From CBDFKF01 sp965248765 (GTDB lineage: Bacteria; Pseudomonadota; Alphaproteobacteria; VGEJ01): a DNA stretch of 64,000 nucleotides. The notes beneath the pieces are model-generated. The model did not search any database. It had not been told where the DNA came from and worked only from the letters and a program-made list of their open reading frames with translations. Each line of letters begins with the position of its first letter. Position 1 is the first letter of the stretch. Shown piece after piece: positions 37,218-47,432 of this stretch. A program made the translations under genes and the position numbers. The DNA is taken from the NCBI GenBank assembly GCA_965248765.1, contig CBDFKF010000004.1:124001-188000 (forward strand), read 5' to 3'.

Positions 37218-38500
37218 CTGTGCTCGAGCACCTGCTGGCCGGGACGCTGCCCGATCCTGACGGCGGCGAGGCGCCGACCGTGCCGACCAAATCGGTGGTG
37301 ATCGCCGATTCGCTCTACGGCGATGAGAGGGATCTCGTCGCCAGCCTTGAACTCGGCAAAACCCTCGCGGTCGTCAGCGATGAACCGACCCATGAGGTAA
37401 TGGCGGCCCGCATCGAGAAAGCGGTCGCCGCGCGCGGCGAGGTGATCCCGCTCCGGCTGCCGGGGAAGCCCCACCCAGACACCGAAACTGTTGACCGATT
37501 GCGGGCGGCGGCGGCGGCTGCCGATGCCTGGATCGCGGTCGGCTCCGGTACCATCAATGATCTCTGCAAGTATGCCGCCGCCCAGGACGCCAAACCTTAC
37601 GCGGTGTTCGGCACGGCGCCGTCGATGAACGGGTTCACCTCGGTCAATGCCGCCATCACGGTGAACGGGTTGAAGCGATCGCTGCCGGCCGCTGCACCGG
37701 TGGGCGTGTTTCTCGACCTCAAAGTACTGTCCGCCGCGCCCAAGCGGATGATCCTGTCAGGCCTCGGCGATTCGCTCTGTCGGCCGACCGCGCAGACGGA
37801 TTGGCTGCTTGCGCACCTGTTGTTGGACCAGCCGTATCGCGAGCTGCCATTTGCGCTTCTGGCCGAAGACGAGCCGGCCATGTTTGCGGAATCCGACGCG
37901 CTGGTGCGCGGTGATCTCGCCGCCATGGCGCGGCTTGCGCGGACGCTCGTGCTCTCAGGCTTCGGCATGACACTTTGCGGTGGCAGCTATCCAGCGAGCC
38001 AGGGCGAGCACCTGATCAGCCACTATGTGGAGATGATGGCGCCCGAGCTGCCGCCGTCGTTCCACGGCGAGCAGATCGCCGTCACCACCCTTACGATGGC
38101 GCGCCTGCACGAACGGCTGATCCAAGGCGGCCCGCCGGTGCTTCGGCCGACTCATCGCGACGAGCCTGACGTGCTCGCTCACTTCGGGCCAGACCTTGGG
38201 GCGCTCTGTTGGCCGGAGTTCGCGCCCAAGCGGCTCGATGTGGCGCGCGCGGAGGAGCTTACCGCGCGCCTAAAGGAGCGCTGGGAGCTGTTATGCACGA
38301 AGCTCGGCGGGGTGATGCGGCCAGCCGCAGAGCTGCGTGCGGTGCTCGAACGGGCAGGAGCCCCGATAGCGCCCGCTGATCTCCACTGGTCAAGCGACTT
38401 TTACCGAACGGCGGTGGACCACGCGCGGATGATCCGCGACCGTTACACGGCGCTCGACCTCGCGGCCGATTCGAACGTCGGGCTGTTCGAGGCGAGTTAA
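37214..38500 (+). CDS. sn-Glycerol-1-phosphate dehydrogenase family protein (AraM/EgsA-like)
   Basis: A 428-residue iron-containing alcohol-dehydrogenase-fold protein, coupled to glpD by ATGA overlap. NAD-binding motif VGSGTINDLCKYAA at about 113-126 and AVFGTAPSMNGFTSVNAA at about 134 are diagnostic of G1P dehydrogenases; metal ligands are likely Asp in SGLGDSLCRP and His in QGEHLISHYVEMM and PSFHGEQIA. Archaea use this enzyme for lipid backbones; some bacteria (AraM) make G1P. Here it lies in a catabolic-looking operon, so it may oxidise a phosphopolyol instead. Confidence 0.85.
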   Translation: MTVLEHLLAGTLPDPDGGEAPTVPTKSVVIADSLYGDERDLVASLELGKTLAVVSDEPTHEVMAARIEKAVAARGEVIPLRLPGKPHPDTETVDRLRAAAAAADAWIAVGSGTINDLCKYAAAQDAKPYAVFGTAPSMNGFTSVNAAITVNGLKRSLPAAAPVGVFLDLKVLSAAPKRMILSGLGDSLCRPTAQTDWLLAHLLLDQPYRELPFALLAEDEPAMFAESDALVRGDLAAMARLARTLVLSGFGMTLCGGSYPASQGEHLISHYVEMMAPELPPSFHGEQIAVTTLTMARLHERLIQGGPPVLRPTHRDEPDVLAHFGPDLGALCWPEFAPKRLDVARAEELTARLKERWELLCTKLGGVMRPAAELRAVLERAGAPIAPADLHWSSDFYRTAVDHARMIRDRYTALDLAADSNVGLFEAS

Positions 38501-38529
38501 TGATGGCTGGTACTCAGGGAGGAATACCG

Positions 38530-39411
38530 ATGACACCGATGATCAAGCGGATGCTGATGGGTGGCCTGTTGCTGGCCGCAGTCGCGCTCGCCGGCGCTGG
38601 ACCGATCGCCACCGTGGCGACGGCGCAAGAGCCGACGCGGATCATCACCAATATCGCGGGCGACCTCTATCGCCTCCAGAACAACTTCCATTATTCGGTC
38701 TTCCTCGTGACGTCCGAGGGCATCATCGCGACCGATCCCATCAACGCTGACGCCGCACGTTGGCTCGAAGCTGAGCTCGCCGAGCGGTTCAACCAGCCGG
38801 TTCGGTATCTGATCTACAGTCACGACCACGCCGACCATATCGCCGGCGGCGAGGTCTTCGCCGATACGGCGGTGGTCGTCGCGCACGAGAGCGCCCAGGC
38901 TGACATCATCGCTGAGAAGCGCCCGACGGCCGTTCCCGATATCACGTTCAACGATCAACTGACGATCGAACTTGGCGGCCAAGTTGTCGAGCTCTCCTAT
39001 CTCGGGCGCGGTCACTCCGACAATATGATCGTGATGCGGTTCCCGGCGGAGCGCGTGCTGTTCGCGGTCGATTTCATTCCCATCAAGGCATTGGCCTTCC
39101 GCGATTTGAGCGATGGCTACATCCCCGAGTGGATGGAGGCGATCAAACGAACCGAAGCGATGGACTACGACATCCTCGTGCCGGGGCATGGGCCGATCGG
39201 TGCCAAGGCCGACGCGGCGGCGTTCCGTGGCTATATGGAAGCGCTTTACACTGAGGTATTGGCCGCGGCGCGGGCGGGTCAGTCGCTAGAGGAGATGCAA
39301 CGCAGCATCACCATGGACGCCTACAAGGAATGGTTCGGCCATGAGGATTGGCGCGCACTCAACATCGAGGGGATGCACAACCACATCGCACTGCATCGCC
39401 GCGGCAACTAA
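38530..39411 (+). CDS. Exported metallo-beta-lactamase-fold hydrolase
   Basis: A 293-residue protein from ATG 38530, chosen because GGGAGGAATACC precedes it; the frame opens earlier at 38500. The N-terminus is a signal peptide (MTPMIKRMLMGGLLLAAVAL, cleavage likely after ATVATAQ). The zinc motif is HDHADH in LIYSHDHADHIAGG; further ligands are His in LGRGHSDNMIV, Asp in LFAVDFIP and His in ILVPGHGPIGA. This pattern is seen in periplasmic MBL proteins beside polyol and quinoprotein systems. Substrate unknown. It begins 29 bp after the G1P-dehydrogenase gene. Confidence 0.85.
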   Translation: MTPMIKRMLMGGLLLAAVALAGAGPIATVATAQEPTRIITNIAGDLYRLQNNFHYSVFLVTSEGIIATDPINADAARWLEAELAERFNQPVRYLIYSHDHADHIAGGEVFADTAVVVAHESAQADIIAEKRPTAVPDITFNDQLTIELGGQVVELSYLGRGHSDNMIVMRFPAERVLFAVDFIPIKALAFRDLSDGYIPEWMEAIKRTEAMDYDILVPGHGPIGAKADAAAFRGYMEALYTEVLAAARAGQSLEEMQRSITMDAYKEWFGHEDWRALNIEGMHNHIALHRRGN

Positions 39412-39431
39412 CTGACGCGCCAGGACGATGT

Positions 39432-40175
39432 TCAGGTGGCGGGCAGTAAATCCAGCCAGCGGTCGCAGACCGTGCGGGCAAAGCGGTTGGCGGCGCGCAT
39501 GTGCGTGCGCACCTGCTGTTCGAACTGGCCGAAGAAATCGGGGTGATGCTCGCGAATAAAATCGGCGCGAGCGCGGACCCAACCGCGAGCGATGTCGGCA
39601 TTGACCTCGAGGTGAAACTGAAAGGCATGGGTGGTCCGACCCAGGCGGAACGCCTGGTTCCGGCACTGTAGGCCGGTCATCGTCAGGACCGCACCGTGAG
39701 GCAGATCGAAGGTGTCCTGGTGCCATTGCATCAGCCATTGCTCGGCCTCCAGGTCGCATAACAATGGATCGTCGGCCGTCGCGGCCGTCAAGTGGTTGGC
39801 GGTGAAGCCGAACTCGAGCCGGCCCTGATCGTAGACACGCTCACCGAACGCCCGCGCGACGAGCTGGGCGCCCAGGCAGACCCCCATGATCGGCCGATGC
39901 TGCTCGTGGAAGCGGCGGATCATCGCCAGTAGCGGCTGGTAGTGGGGGTAGCCGGCATCATCCTCCGCGCCCATCGGTCCGCCGAGGACGATGAGGCCGG
40001 CGTAGTCGGCGTCCGTCTCTGGCAGTCCGCGGGTTTCCCACGGGGCAACTGAGCTGTAGCCATCATGCGGCGCGATAGCATCGTAGGAATCGCCGCGCTC
40101 GAGGATGGTCTCACCCAGCACCCCCGCCGGCGCAATCAGGTCGTGCATGACGACGAGGATGCGTCGGCAGGGCAC
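39432..40175 (-). CDS. Class I glutamine amidotransferase
   Basis: A 247-residue GATase1 protein. The nucleophile elbow IMGVCLGAQLVARAFG (Cys about residue 100) and HAFQFHLEVNAD (His-x-Glu, about 185) form the triad. GLIVLGGPMGAEDDAGYPHY is the oxyanion-side motif. It stands alone without a synthetase domain and is 7 bp downstream of a glutamine synthetase-like gene on the same strand, resembling PuuD-type or GuaA-like hydrolases that act on gamma-glutamyl compounds. This suggests gamma-glutamylation and its reversal in amine catabolism. Confidence 0.85.
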   Translation of the reverse strand: MPCRRILVVMHDLIAPAGVLGETILERGDSYDAIAPHDGYSSVAPWETRGLPETDADYAGLIVLGGPMGAEDDAGYPHYQPLLAMIRRFHEQHRPIMGVCLGAQLVARAFGERVYDQGRLEFGFTANHLTAATADDPLLCDLEAEQWLMQWHQDTFDLPHGAVLTMTGLQCRNQAFRLGRTTHAFQFHLEVNADIARGWVRARADFIREHHPDFFGQFEQQVRTHMRAANRFARTVCDRWLDLLPAT

Positions 40176-40182
40176 GCCGCCC

Positions 40183-41514
40183 TCAGAAGATCTCGAGATA
40201 CTCGTTCCGCTCCCAGTCGGTCACGTGGGCGTGGAACCGCGCAAGCTCGAAGCGCTTGACGGTGGTGAACACGTGGACGAGGTCCTCGCCTAGCATTGTC
40301 TGCATGTCGGCGTCGGCGGCCAGCCCCTCGAGGGCCGCGTCGAGATTTGGCGCCAACTTGGTGAGGGTAGGATCGTCCTCGCTGGGGCCCTCGGTCATCG
40401 GCTCGAGGCCACGGCCGGCGCGTAGTCCGAGCAGCCCCGCGGCCAGCGTCGCGGCAGCCGATATATACGGATTGCCAAGGCCTGAGCCCGCTCGCATCTC
40501 AACATGCGCATTCTCGGCGCCGAGATTCTTGAGCCGCACCATGGCCGAGCGATCCTCGATTCCCCAACTGATGTTCGACGGCGCAAAAGTATGGGGCTTG
40601 AGCCGCCGGTAGCAGTTGGGGGTTGGACTAATGAGCGGCATCATCGCAGCCGCATGGTCGAGCAGACCGCGGCTGAAATGGCGCATGGCGTCGGGGATTC
40701 CGTCGAGTGCGCCCGGATCGGCAAAGGCATTGCGGCCGCTGTCGCGGTCGACTAGGCTCATGTGGACATGGCAGCCGCAGCCCGCCATGTCTGTCGCCGG
40801 CTTGGACATGAACGTCGCGAGATAGCCGGCGCGGTGGGCGAGCTCCTTCATCGCGTTCTTGAAGGTGAAGGCCTGATCGGCCCCGGCGAGGCCGGCGGCC
40901 GGACCGAACACCGTCTCGAACTGCGACGGCGAGTACTCACAGTTGTGGGTGATGACGTCGATGCCGCTCGCATGGAGCTGGTCAAGCACGGTATCCATGA
41001 ACGGCATGTACTGGTTGCGCACGGTGTTGAAGATGTGCGCGCCCCCGAACAGCGGCTCGTTGGTCTCGGCGTCGAGTAGGTAGAACTCGAACTCGTGGCC
41101 CATCACCACGTCGAAACCGAGCGTCGCGGCGTCGTCGAGCAGCTTGCGGAGCACGTAGCGAGGCGCTGAGCGAATCGGCTCATCCGCCGTCCAGCCGGTA
41201 TCGCAAATGACCTTGGCCATGCCCTCGAGCCAGGGCACCATCTGCACCGTCGCAAGGTCGGGCTGCAGGTACTGGTCTTGGTACTTGACCTCTTCGTTCA
41301 GCCCGGCTCCGCCGACAACGCCGGCTGCGGTATCGAGGGCGAGAACGCCGCCGTACATGTTGAGCCCGCCGCGCGCGTAATGGGCGACATGCCCGATCGG
41401 GATAACCTTGGATCGACTGGTGCCGTGCAGATCCGGAAGCTCGAAGCGGACATAACGCACACCGCTCGCCTCGAGCCCCTTCACGAACGCATCTATACGA
41501 TCACTCTCGACCAT
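40183..41514 (-). CDS. Glutamine synthetase family ligase (gamma-glutamylamine synthetase-like)
   Basis: A 443-residue GS-fold protein. The beta-Grasp N-terminus contains RYVRFELPDLHGTSRSKVIP. The catalytic part has FDVVMGHEFEFYLLD (metal Glu), NCEYSPSQFETVFGP (Glu pair), GCGCHVHMSL (ammonia/metal His) and APSNISWGIEDRSAMVR (ATP/Glu binding Arg). The absence of a classical adenylylation-site tyrosine motif and the amidotransferase partner favour a PuuA-like or other gamma-glutamyl ligase over housekeeping GlnA. The amine substrate is not predictable. Confidence 0.87.
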   Translation of the reverse strand: MVESDRIDAFVKGLEASGVRYVRFELPDLHGTSRSKVIPIGHVAHYARGGLNMYGGVLALDTAAGVVGGAGLNEEVKYQDQYLQPDLATVQMVPWLEGMAKVICDTGWTADEPIRSAPRYVLRKLLDDAATLGFDVVMGHEFEFYLLDAETNEPLFGGAHIFNTVRNQYMPFMDTVLDQLHASGIDVITHNCEYSPSQFETVFGPAAGLAGADQAFTFKNAMKELAHRAGYLATFMSKPATDMAGCGCHVHMSLVDRDSGRNAFADPGALDGIPDAMRHFSRGLLDHAAAMMPLISPTPNCYRRLKPHTFAPSNISWGIEDRSAMVRLKNLGAENAHVEMRAGSGLGNPYISAAATLAAGLLGLRAGRGLEPMTEGPSEDDPTLTKLAPNLDAALEGLAADADMQTMLGEDLVHVFTTVKRFELARFHAHVTDWERNEYLEIF

Positions 41515-41633
41515 GCCGCCTCCCCACCGCGGCGCATCGGCGCCGGCATTTGCAAAGCGCCGGTCGCGCGATAGGCTCGCCCGATAATAAGCGAGCGAGG
41601 GTTGCGCGCAACGCCCGAGAAAGGGACAACGCG

Positions 41634-42407
41634 GTGCGATTACCGGGAAAGAAGGCCGTTATAACAGGCGCCGCCAGCGGCATTGGCCGGGCGACCGCCT
41701 TCCGTTTCGCGGCCGAAGGGGCAAGCCTCGCGCTCGCGGATATCGACCTCGATGGCGCCAACGCAGTTGCCCGTGAGATCGAGGGTGGGGGCGGGACGGC
41801 CATCGGCATTTACGCCGACGTCGCGGCCCCGGCCGACGTCGAGCGCATGATGGGTGAAGCGGAGGCTGGGCTCGGCGGCCTCAACGTCCTCTTCAACAAT
41901 GCCGGTGTAGTCGTCAGCGACGATGAAGGGCCGGTGGTGACCCCGCTTGCTACGTGGGAGAAGACGATCTCCGTCAACCTCACGGGGGTCTTTCTGTGCT
42001 GCAAATACGGCATACCGGCCCTGCTGCGTACCGGCGGCGGCAGCATCATCAACAGTGCATCGATGGTGGCACATGTCGGGGCGGCGGTGCCGCAGATCGC
42101 CTACACCGCGACGAAGGGAGGCGTCCTGGCGCTGTCGCGCGAGGTCGTGGTCGAGTATGCGCGAGCCAACATCCGCGCCAACGCGCTGTGTCCCGGGCCG
42201 GTTCGGACGCCGCTGGCCGAAGCCTTCTTCGATACGCCTGAGAAGTTGGAGCGGCGGCGCGTGCACATGCCGATGGGGCGATTTGCCGAAGTCGAGGAGG
42301 TCGCGAATGCGGTGGTGTTCCTCGCCTCCGATGAATCCTCGTATGTCACCGGCGCATCGTTCATGGTCGACGGCGGGATTACCGCAGCCTACGTCATGCC
42401 CGAATAG
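41634..42407 (+). CDS. SDR-family oxidoreductase
   Basis: A 257-residue classical SDR starting at GTG 41634, 9 bp after GAGAAAGGGAC. Cofactor motif ITGAASGIGRATA at residues 10-22, NNAG at about 87, catalytic Ser in SIINSASMVAHVG and YTATKGG (YxxxK) at about 158. The C-terminus VTGASFMVDGGITAAYVMP is typical of glucose-dehydrogenase-like SDRs. It is followed directly, with no spacer (TAGATG), by the HAD phosphatase, so both are probably one operon. Confidence 0.87.
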   Translation: MRLPGKKAVITGAASGIGRATAFRFAAEGASLALADIDLDGANAVAREIEGGGGTAIGIYADVAAPADVERMMGEAEAGLGGLNVLFNNAGVVVSDDEGPVVTPLATWEKTISVNLTGVFLCCKYGIPALLRTGGGSIINSASMVAHVGAAVPQIAYTATKGGVLALSREVVVEYARANIRANALCPGPVRTPLAEAFFDTPEKLERRRVHMPMGRFAEVEEVANAVVFLASDESSYVTGASFMVDGGITAAYVMPE

Positions 42408-43229
42408 ATGCGGCCGCTCACTGAGCTTTCCGACGCCGCATTGGCCAAGGTGCGCGGCGTTCTTACCGACATCGACGACACGCTGACGACGGACGGTCGG
42501 CTCACGGCCGAGGCGTATGGCGCGATGGAGGCAGTCCGCGGTGCGGGCTATCTCATGATCCCGATCACCGGCCGGCCAGCCGGCTGGTGCGATCACATCG
42601 CCCGCATGTGGCCGGTCGATGGAGTGGTCGGCGAGAACGGCGCCTTCTACTTCCGTCACGATCGAGCGGCGAATCGGCAGGTCAAGAGGTTCATCGCGGA
42701 CGAGGAGGAGCGGCAACGAAACCGCGCGCGACTTGACGTGTTGCGCGAACGTATTCTCGCCGAGGTGCCCGGTGCTGCCGTCGCCTCGGATCAGCTCTAC
42801 CGCGAGGCCGATCTCGCCATCGACTTCCGCGAGGATGTGGCTCCACTCGATGACGGCGCCGTCGACCGCATCGTCACGCTGTTCACCGAGGCAGGCGCCA
42901 CCGCCAAAGTGAGCTCAATCCACGTCAACGGTTGGTTCGGCACTTACGATAAGCTCACCACGACCCGGATGATGCTCGACGAGTGCTTCGGCATCGATCT
43001 CGAGAGCGCGCGGGATAGCTTCGTGTTCGCCGGTGATTCGCCTAATGATGCCCCGATGTTCGGCTATTTCCCGCTGAGCGTTGGGGTTGCCAATGTTCGC
43101 GCGTGGGAAGCGCGCCTGACCGTCGCGCCGCGATTCGTCACGAAGGCGCCGGCTGGCGCCGGTTTTGCCGAACTCGCCTATCGGCTCATCGCGGCAAAGA
43201 GCTTAGGTGACCGGGTCGGGTCGTGTTAA
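42408..43229 (+). CDS. HAD-IIB family phosphatase
   Basis: A 273-residue Cof/mannosyl-3-phosphoglycerate-phosphatase-like enzyme. Motif I is GVLTDIDDTLTTDG (DxD, about residue 20), motif II Thr is in MIPITGRPAGW, and motif IV is FVFAGDSPNDAPMFGYF. The cap has KVSSIHVNGWFGTYDK. Subclass IIB enzymes hydrolyse sugar phosphates. Its start codon abuts the preceding SDR stop. Confidence 0.85.
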   Translation: MRPLTELSDAALAKVRGVLTDIDDTLTTDGRLTAEAYGAMEAVRGAGYLMIPITGRPAGWCDHIARMWPVDGVVGENGAFYFRHDRAANRQVKRFIADEEERQRNRARLDVLRERILAEVPGAAVASDQLYREADLAIDFREDVAPLDDGAVDRIVTLFTEAGATAKVSSIHVNGWFGTYDKLTTTRMMLDECFGIDLESARDSFVFAGDSPNDAPMFGYFPLSVGVANVRAWEARLTVAPRFVTKAPAGAGFAELAYRLIAAKSLGDRVGSC

Positions 43230-43240
43230 GCAACCCGCTG

Positions 43241-45901
43241 ATGGCCCTGAAGACAACCGCAAGAACGCGGCTTCGCGCCGGCGGAGTTTTCGCTGCCGGC
43301 GCCCTTTGGCTGGCCAGCATGTCAGGTTGGGCGCAGACGCCGGAAATCGGTGTGACCGCGGCCGTCATACCGAACGCAACCGGGGCGCCGCCCACCGACG
43401 ATGCCCGGGTGCTTCAAATCGGCACCAACGTCGTCAGCCAGGAGCGCATTGTGACGACCGCGTCGGACCAGGCGCAGATGCTGTTCCTCGACGAATCGGC
43501 GCTGACCGTCGGTCCAAACTCTGAGATCGTGCTGGATGAGTTCATCTACGACCCGAATGCCGAGACCGGCAGCCTCATTCTGAATGCGACGAAGGGCGTC
43601 TTTCGTGTGGTCGGCGGCAAAATCTCGAAGAAGAATGCGGTAACCCTCAAGGCGGGGACCGCGACCATCGGCATCCGCGGCGGCATCGCGTTGGTGAACG
43701 TCGCCGAGGGCGGCGCCGTACAGGCGACGTTCGTCTTCGGAGAATCGCTAACCGTGGAGGGTGGTGGCGTCACCAGGGAGATCACGCGACCGGGCTATTT
43801 CATCGAACAGACGGCCCCTGACGCGCCGCCGAGCGATCCCCGGCCGGCGCCAGCAGCCCTCCTCGAAGGGGCGCTGAGTCAACTCGAGGGCGGCCTCGTG
43901 GTGGCGCCCGGAGAGGTGAGGTGGCCGACGCGCAAGGTGTGCAACCGCGACTTACCGATGCCGACGTCGCCGAATCGGCGATTTCCGAACTTGGCTCGGA
44001 TAATGCGCCCAGCAACCTCGAGCAACGGCGCGTGCGGCGCCGGCGCCTGGCCACGCTTCTCACCAACGAAGCGGCCGAGCGCAGCAACGAGGAGGCCTCT
44101 GAGTCGGTTCAAGAAGCTGCGGTTGGCGACGTAGGTGATGCGGAACCGCTCGGCGGTCGCTACATCAGCGACTTTCCGTATCTCTTGAACACACAGGTCG
44201 GCCTCCTGCGTTTTAGCGCCGATCCCGCTCGGTTCATCTTCTATGGCGACGGGGTGCTCGAAAGCGGCGTATTCGAAGCCGACCTCGGTGGGGAAACTCT
44301 GCGCCTTCCAGCCTTGAAGGGACTGTTCACATTCGCCGCTGCCAATACCGAGAGCCCGTTCGGCCCGGTGCGCGGCACCGGTTTCTTCTCCGGCGATCGC
44401 ACATTTGCGTTCTACGAGCTGATCGAAGTGCTCCAGGGGAACAACCCCGCCTTCATCTTCGGCGGGGTGCCGGCGTTGGTCGATCCCGCGGAAAGCGGGT
44501 TCGGTATTCTTACCGTGAGCCTACGTGACGATGCCATCCTCGATTCGAACGTCCCGTTCTTACGGAACGGAGGGGCGGCATCATCAACAGCGTGGAGGTC
44601 TCGTCACTTCTGTTCGCGCGGCGCCCATTGAGCCTGGCCTCCTCAGAGAGCGTGTTCGTGCAAGCAAGCCTAGGCATCACCGGTTAGGGCCCGAACCAGA
44701 GCTCGGTGCTGGTCGAATGCTCGCCGATGCCGGCGGGCGCGCTGCGCTCGCCGGCAAGGTGCGCGGCCTCGGCCGGTTGGGCGGATCGAGTAAGCCAGTC
44801 ATCACCGCAAGCAACGTCTCGAGCGTGCCGCAGGCGGACGGTGAGAGCCTGTTCGGCGATGGCAAGGTCAGCAACTTCGTGCTCGGCTCCGACCAGATCG
44901 ATAACGACAGTGGCCAGCGTTTTACCGCTCTCGGACTGCAAGCAACGTTCGAGGAGGACCCGTCACAGATCTTCTTCACCTTCAATCACGTCGGGACGGT
45001 GCAGTCGTCCTCGAGCGAGTCACTCGATGCGCGCAACACCGCGACCATCAACGGCTATGCCGGCGGCCTGGTCGAGCCTCTCCTGCCGGGCAACATGTTC
45101 GGCCAGCCCGACAACATCCGCATCCGATCCAACGATCCCGACAATCTTGACATCACCACCGATGCCGATACCAACCGCTTCAATGCCACGTTCAAGTTGC
45201 GCGATGCCTCGGCCCGCAACTACACCTTGCTCTTTGGCACCTCGACCGGCGAGACCGGCCGCAGCGCCTTCATCGACAATTCCCGCGTCGGCGCGATCGA
45301 ATCCGCGCTGTCGTCGGCGGCCAACGGCAGTTTGGTCGCTACCGAAACGATGCCGCTGGTCTCTGAGGTGCTGGTGCCTGAGGACGACTTCTTGCCTGTT
45401 GGTACCAGTTTCTGCGAATGCGAGTTCGTGAAGTGGGGCTACTGGGCTGCCGATCTCGATTACGGTTCAGCCCACGTGGATGCCGACCGCCGCGATCGCA
45501 TCCATCTGGCGACCTGGGTCGCCGGCAACTTACCGAAACTGGCCGAGATTCCGAGCAGCGGCATTGCGACCTATCGGGGCCATGTCAACGGCTCGGTCTT
45601 CAACAATGGCGACATCTACCAGGCGGCGGGCTCCTTCGCGAACGTCTGGAACTTTGCAACCAAGACCGGCGCCTTCACAGTCACGAATTTCGACGGCGCC
45701 AACTATGTGGGTACGGCGAGCGCCGCCAATCGGCGCGATTTCACCGGTGTGTTCACCGGAGCAAACCGCACCGGTCAGCTATCGGGATCGTTCTTTAAGG
45801 GTGGCGGTGATCCGGCCGCGGAGCAGGGCGGGCAGTTCATTCTCTCGGAGGACTCAGGCACGGTGTATCGCGTCGGCGGCACCTTCGCAGCCAGCAAGTA
45901 G
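43241..45901 (+). pseudogene. Large exported FecR-domain protein with TbpB-like beta-barrel end, multiple frameshifts
   Basis: From ATG 43241 a signal peptide (MALKTTARTRLRAGGVFAAG, cleavage after GWAQ) leads to a FecR domain (QIGTNVVSQERIVTTASDQA, FLDESALTVGPNSEIVLDEF, TATIGIRGG). The frame breaks near 43915, continuing as VADAQGVQPRLTDADVAESA, then a long middle with GPVRGTGFFSGDRTFAFYEL. Further breaks lie near 44575 and 44690-44720, after which a clean 390-residue part runs to 45901 with YRGHVNGSVFNNGDIYQAAG and RDFTGVFTGANRTGQLSGSF, resembling the barrel domains of transferrin-binding protein B. The whole would be about 880 residues. Its role may be in surface display or signalling; unrecognised beyond domains. 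Confidence 0.65.
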
Positions 45902-46034
45902 GTCCTGATGAATCACGAGAAGAAAGCATCATAACCCATTCATACTATTTCATTCGCGTTGATAGCACCTGACCCTGGCTGTGTAAGAACGCTTGCCTGA
46001 TATGATTCTTCGGTGGTCTGAGCGGGGAGATCGT

Positions 46035-47432
46035 ATGGGGCGTTTCGTTGAAGGGACCGATCGCGGGCAGCGCACTTTGTTCCCGGAGTGCTTGGACGAC
46101 TGGATTGGCGAGGACAATGCGGTTCGGGTGATCGATGTCTTTGTCGAGGAGCTGGATCTAGCTGAGCTTGGCTTCAGCCGTGTCGCGCCGAAGGATACCG
46201 GCCGGCCTGCGTATCATCCGTCGGTTCTGCTGAAGCTGTACATCTACGGCTATCTCAATCGGGTCCAATCGAGCCGCCGGCTTGAGCGGGAAGCCGGGCG
46301 CAACGTGGAAGTGATGTGGCTAACCGGCCGCCTGGCTCCCGATCACAAGACGATCGCCGACTTCCGCAACAAGGACAATGGTCGCGCCATCCGTCAGGTC
46401 TGTGCCCGGTTCGTCGCTCTGTGCCGCACGCTCGGTCTGTTTGCCGAAGCCCGCGTTGCGATCGATGGCAGCAAGTTCAAGGCAGTGAACAACCGAGACA
46501 GGAACTTCACGCGAGCCAAGATGACGCGGCGCCTGGATCAGCGTGTCGCGCTACCTGCACCAGCTGGACAGCGCCGACCGGCAAGAGCCGTCTCTGGCAC
46601 GCACGACCAAGACGGTCCGTCTGCACGAGAAGATTGCCAGGCTCAGGCAAGAGATGCAGCGCCTCAAGGGGCTCGAGGCGCGGATGCGCGAGAGGCCGGA
46701 CCAGCAGATCTCTCTAACCGATCCCGACGCTCGCTCGATGGCGACCAGCGGTCGGGGATCGGGCGTCGTCGGCTACAACGTGCAAGCCGCCGTCGACACC
46801 AAGCATCATCTGATCGTTGCCCACGAGGTGACCAACGTCGGCACCGACCGGTCCCAGCTCGCCCGCATGGCCAAGCAGACGAAAGCGACGCTGGGGGCGG
46901 ACACCTTGGATGTCCTCGCCGACCGGGGCTACTTCAACAGTGCGGAATCCTGGCGTGCGAAGACGCCGCCATCACGGTCACGCTTCCCAAGCCGCAGACC
47001 TCCGGCCGCTATGTGGCGCAAAAGGACATCTACATCTGCCCGGCCAACGAAAGGCTGAGGTATCGATACACGACTGAGGAAAAGGGCCTGGCCTTACGCC
47101 GCTACTGGACCAACGCGTGTCTGAGCTGCGCCATCAAGCACCGCTGCACCACGGGCAGAGAGCGCCGGATCACCCGCTGGGAGTACGAGCATGTTCTCGA
47201 GGCTGTTCAGAGGCGGCTCGACGAGCATCCGGAGAAGATGCGCCAGCGCCGCGAGACGGTCGAGCATCCCTTCGGCACGATCAAAGCCCCGATGGGCGCG
47301 CAACCCACTTCCTGATGAAGACGCTCACAACGCGTCAGCACCGAGATGGCGCTGCACGTACTCGCCTATAACCTCACCCGTGTCATGAACATCCTCGGCA
47401 CCGGGCTGCTGATCGCGGCCATCAGGGCATAG
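46035..47432 (+). pseudogene. IS1182-family transposase, four frameshifts
   Basis: ATG 46035 begins MGRFVEGTDRGQRTLFPECL, then PAYHPSVLLKLYIYGYLNRV and LTGRLAPDHKTIADFRNKD, the IS1182 N-terminal and first-Asp region (RVAIDGSKFKAVNN). Breaks near 46535, 46955, 47293 and 47335 must be bridged to read the rest: GYNVQAAVDTKHHLIVAHEV and DVLADRGYFNSAE (second Asp), CEDAAITVTLPKPQTSGRYV, the Cys cluster CLSCAIKHRC, VEHPFGTIKA (Glu), and finally VLAYNLTRVMNILG. The element ends near 47432-47520; its inverted repeats were not clearly resolved. Confidence 0.85.

Noticed and set aside
41640..42716. 358-residue minus-strand frame across the SDR and HAD genes
   Set aside because: Spans two well-supported genes on the opposite strand and lacks domain signal.
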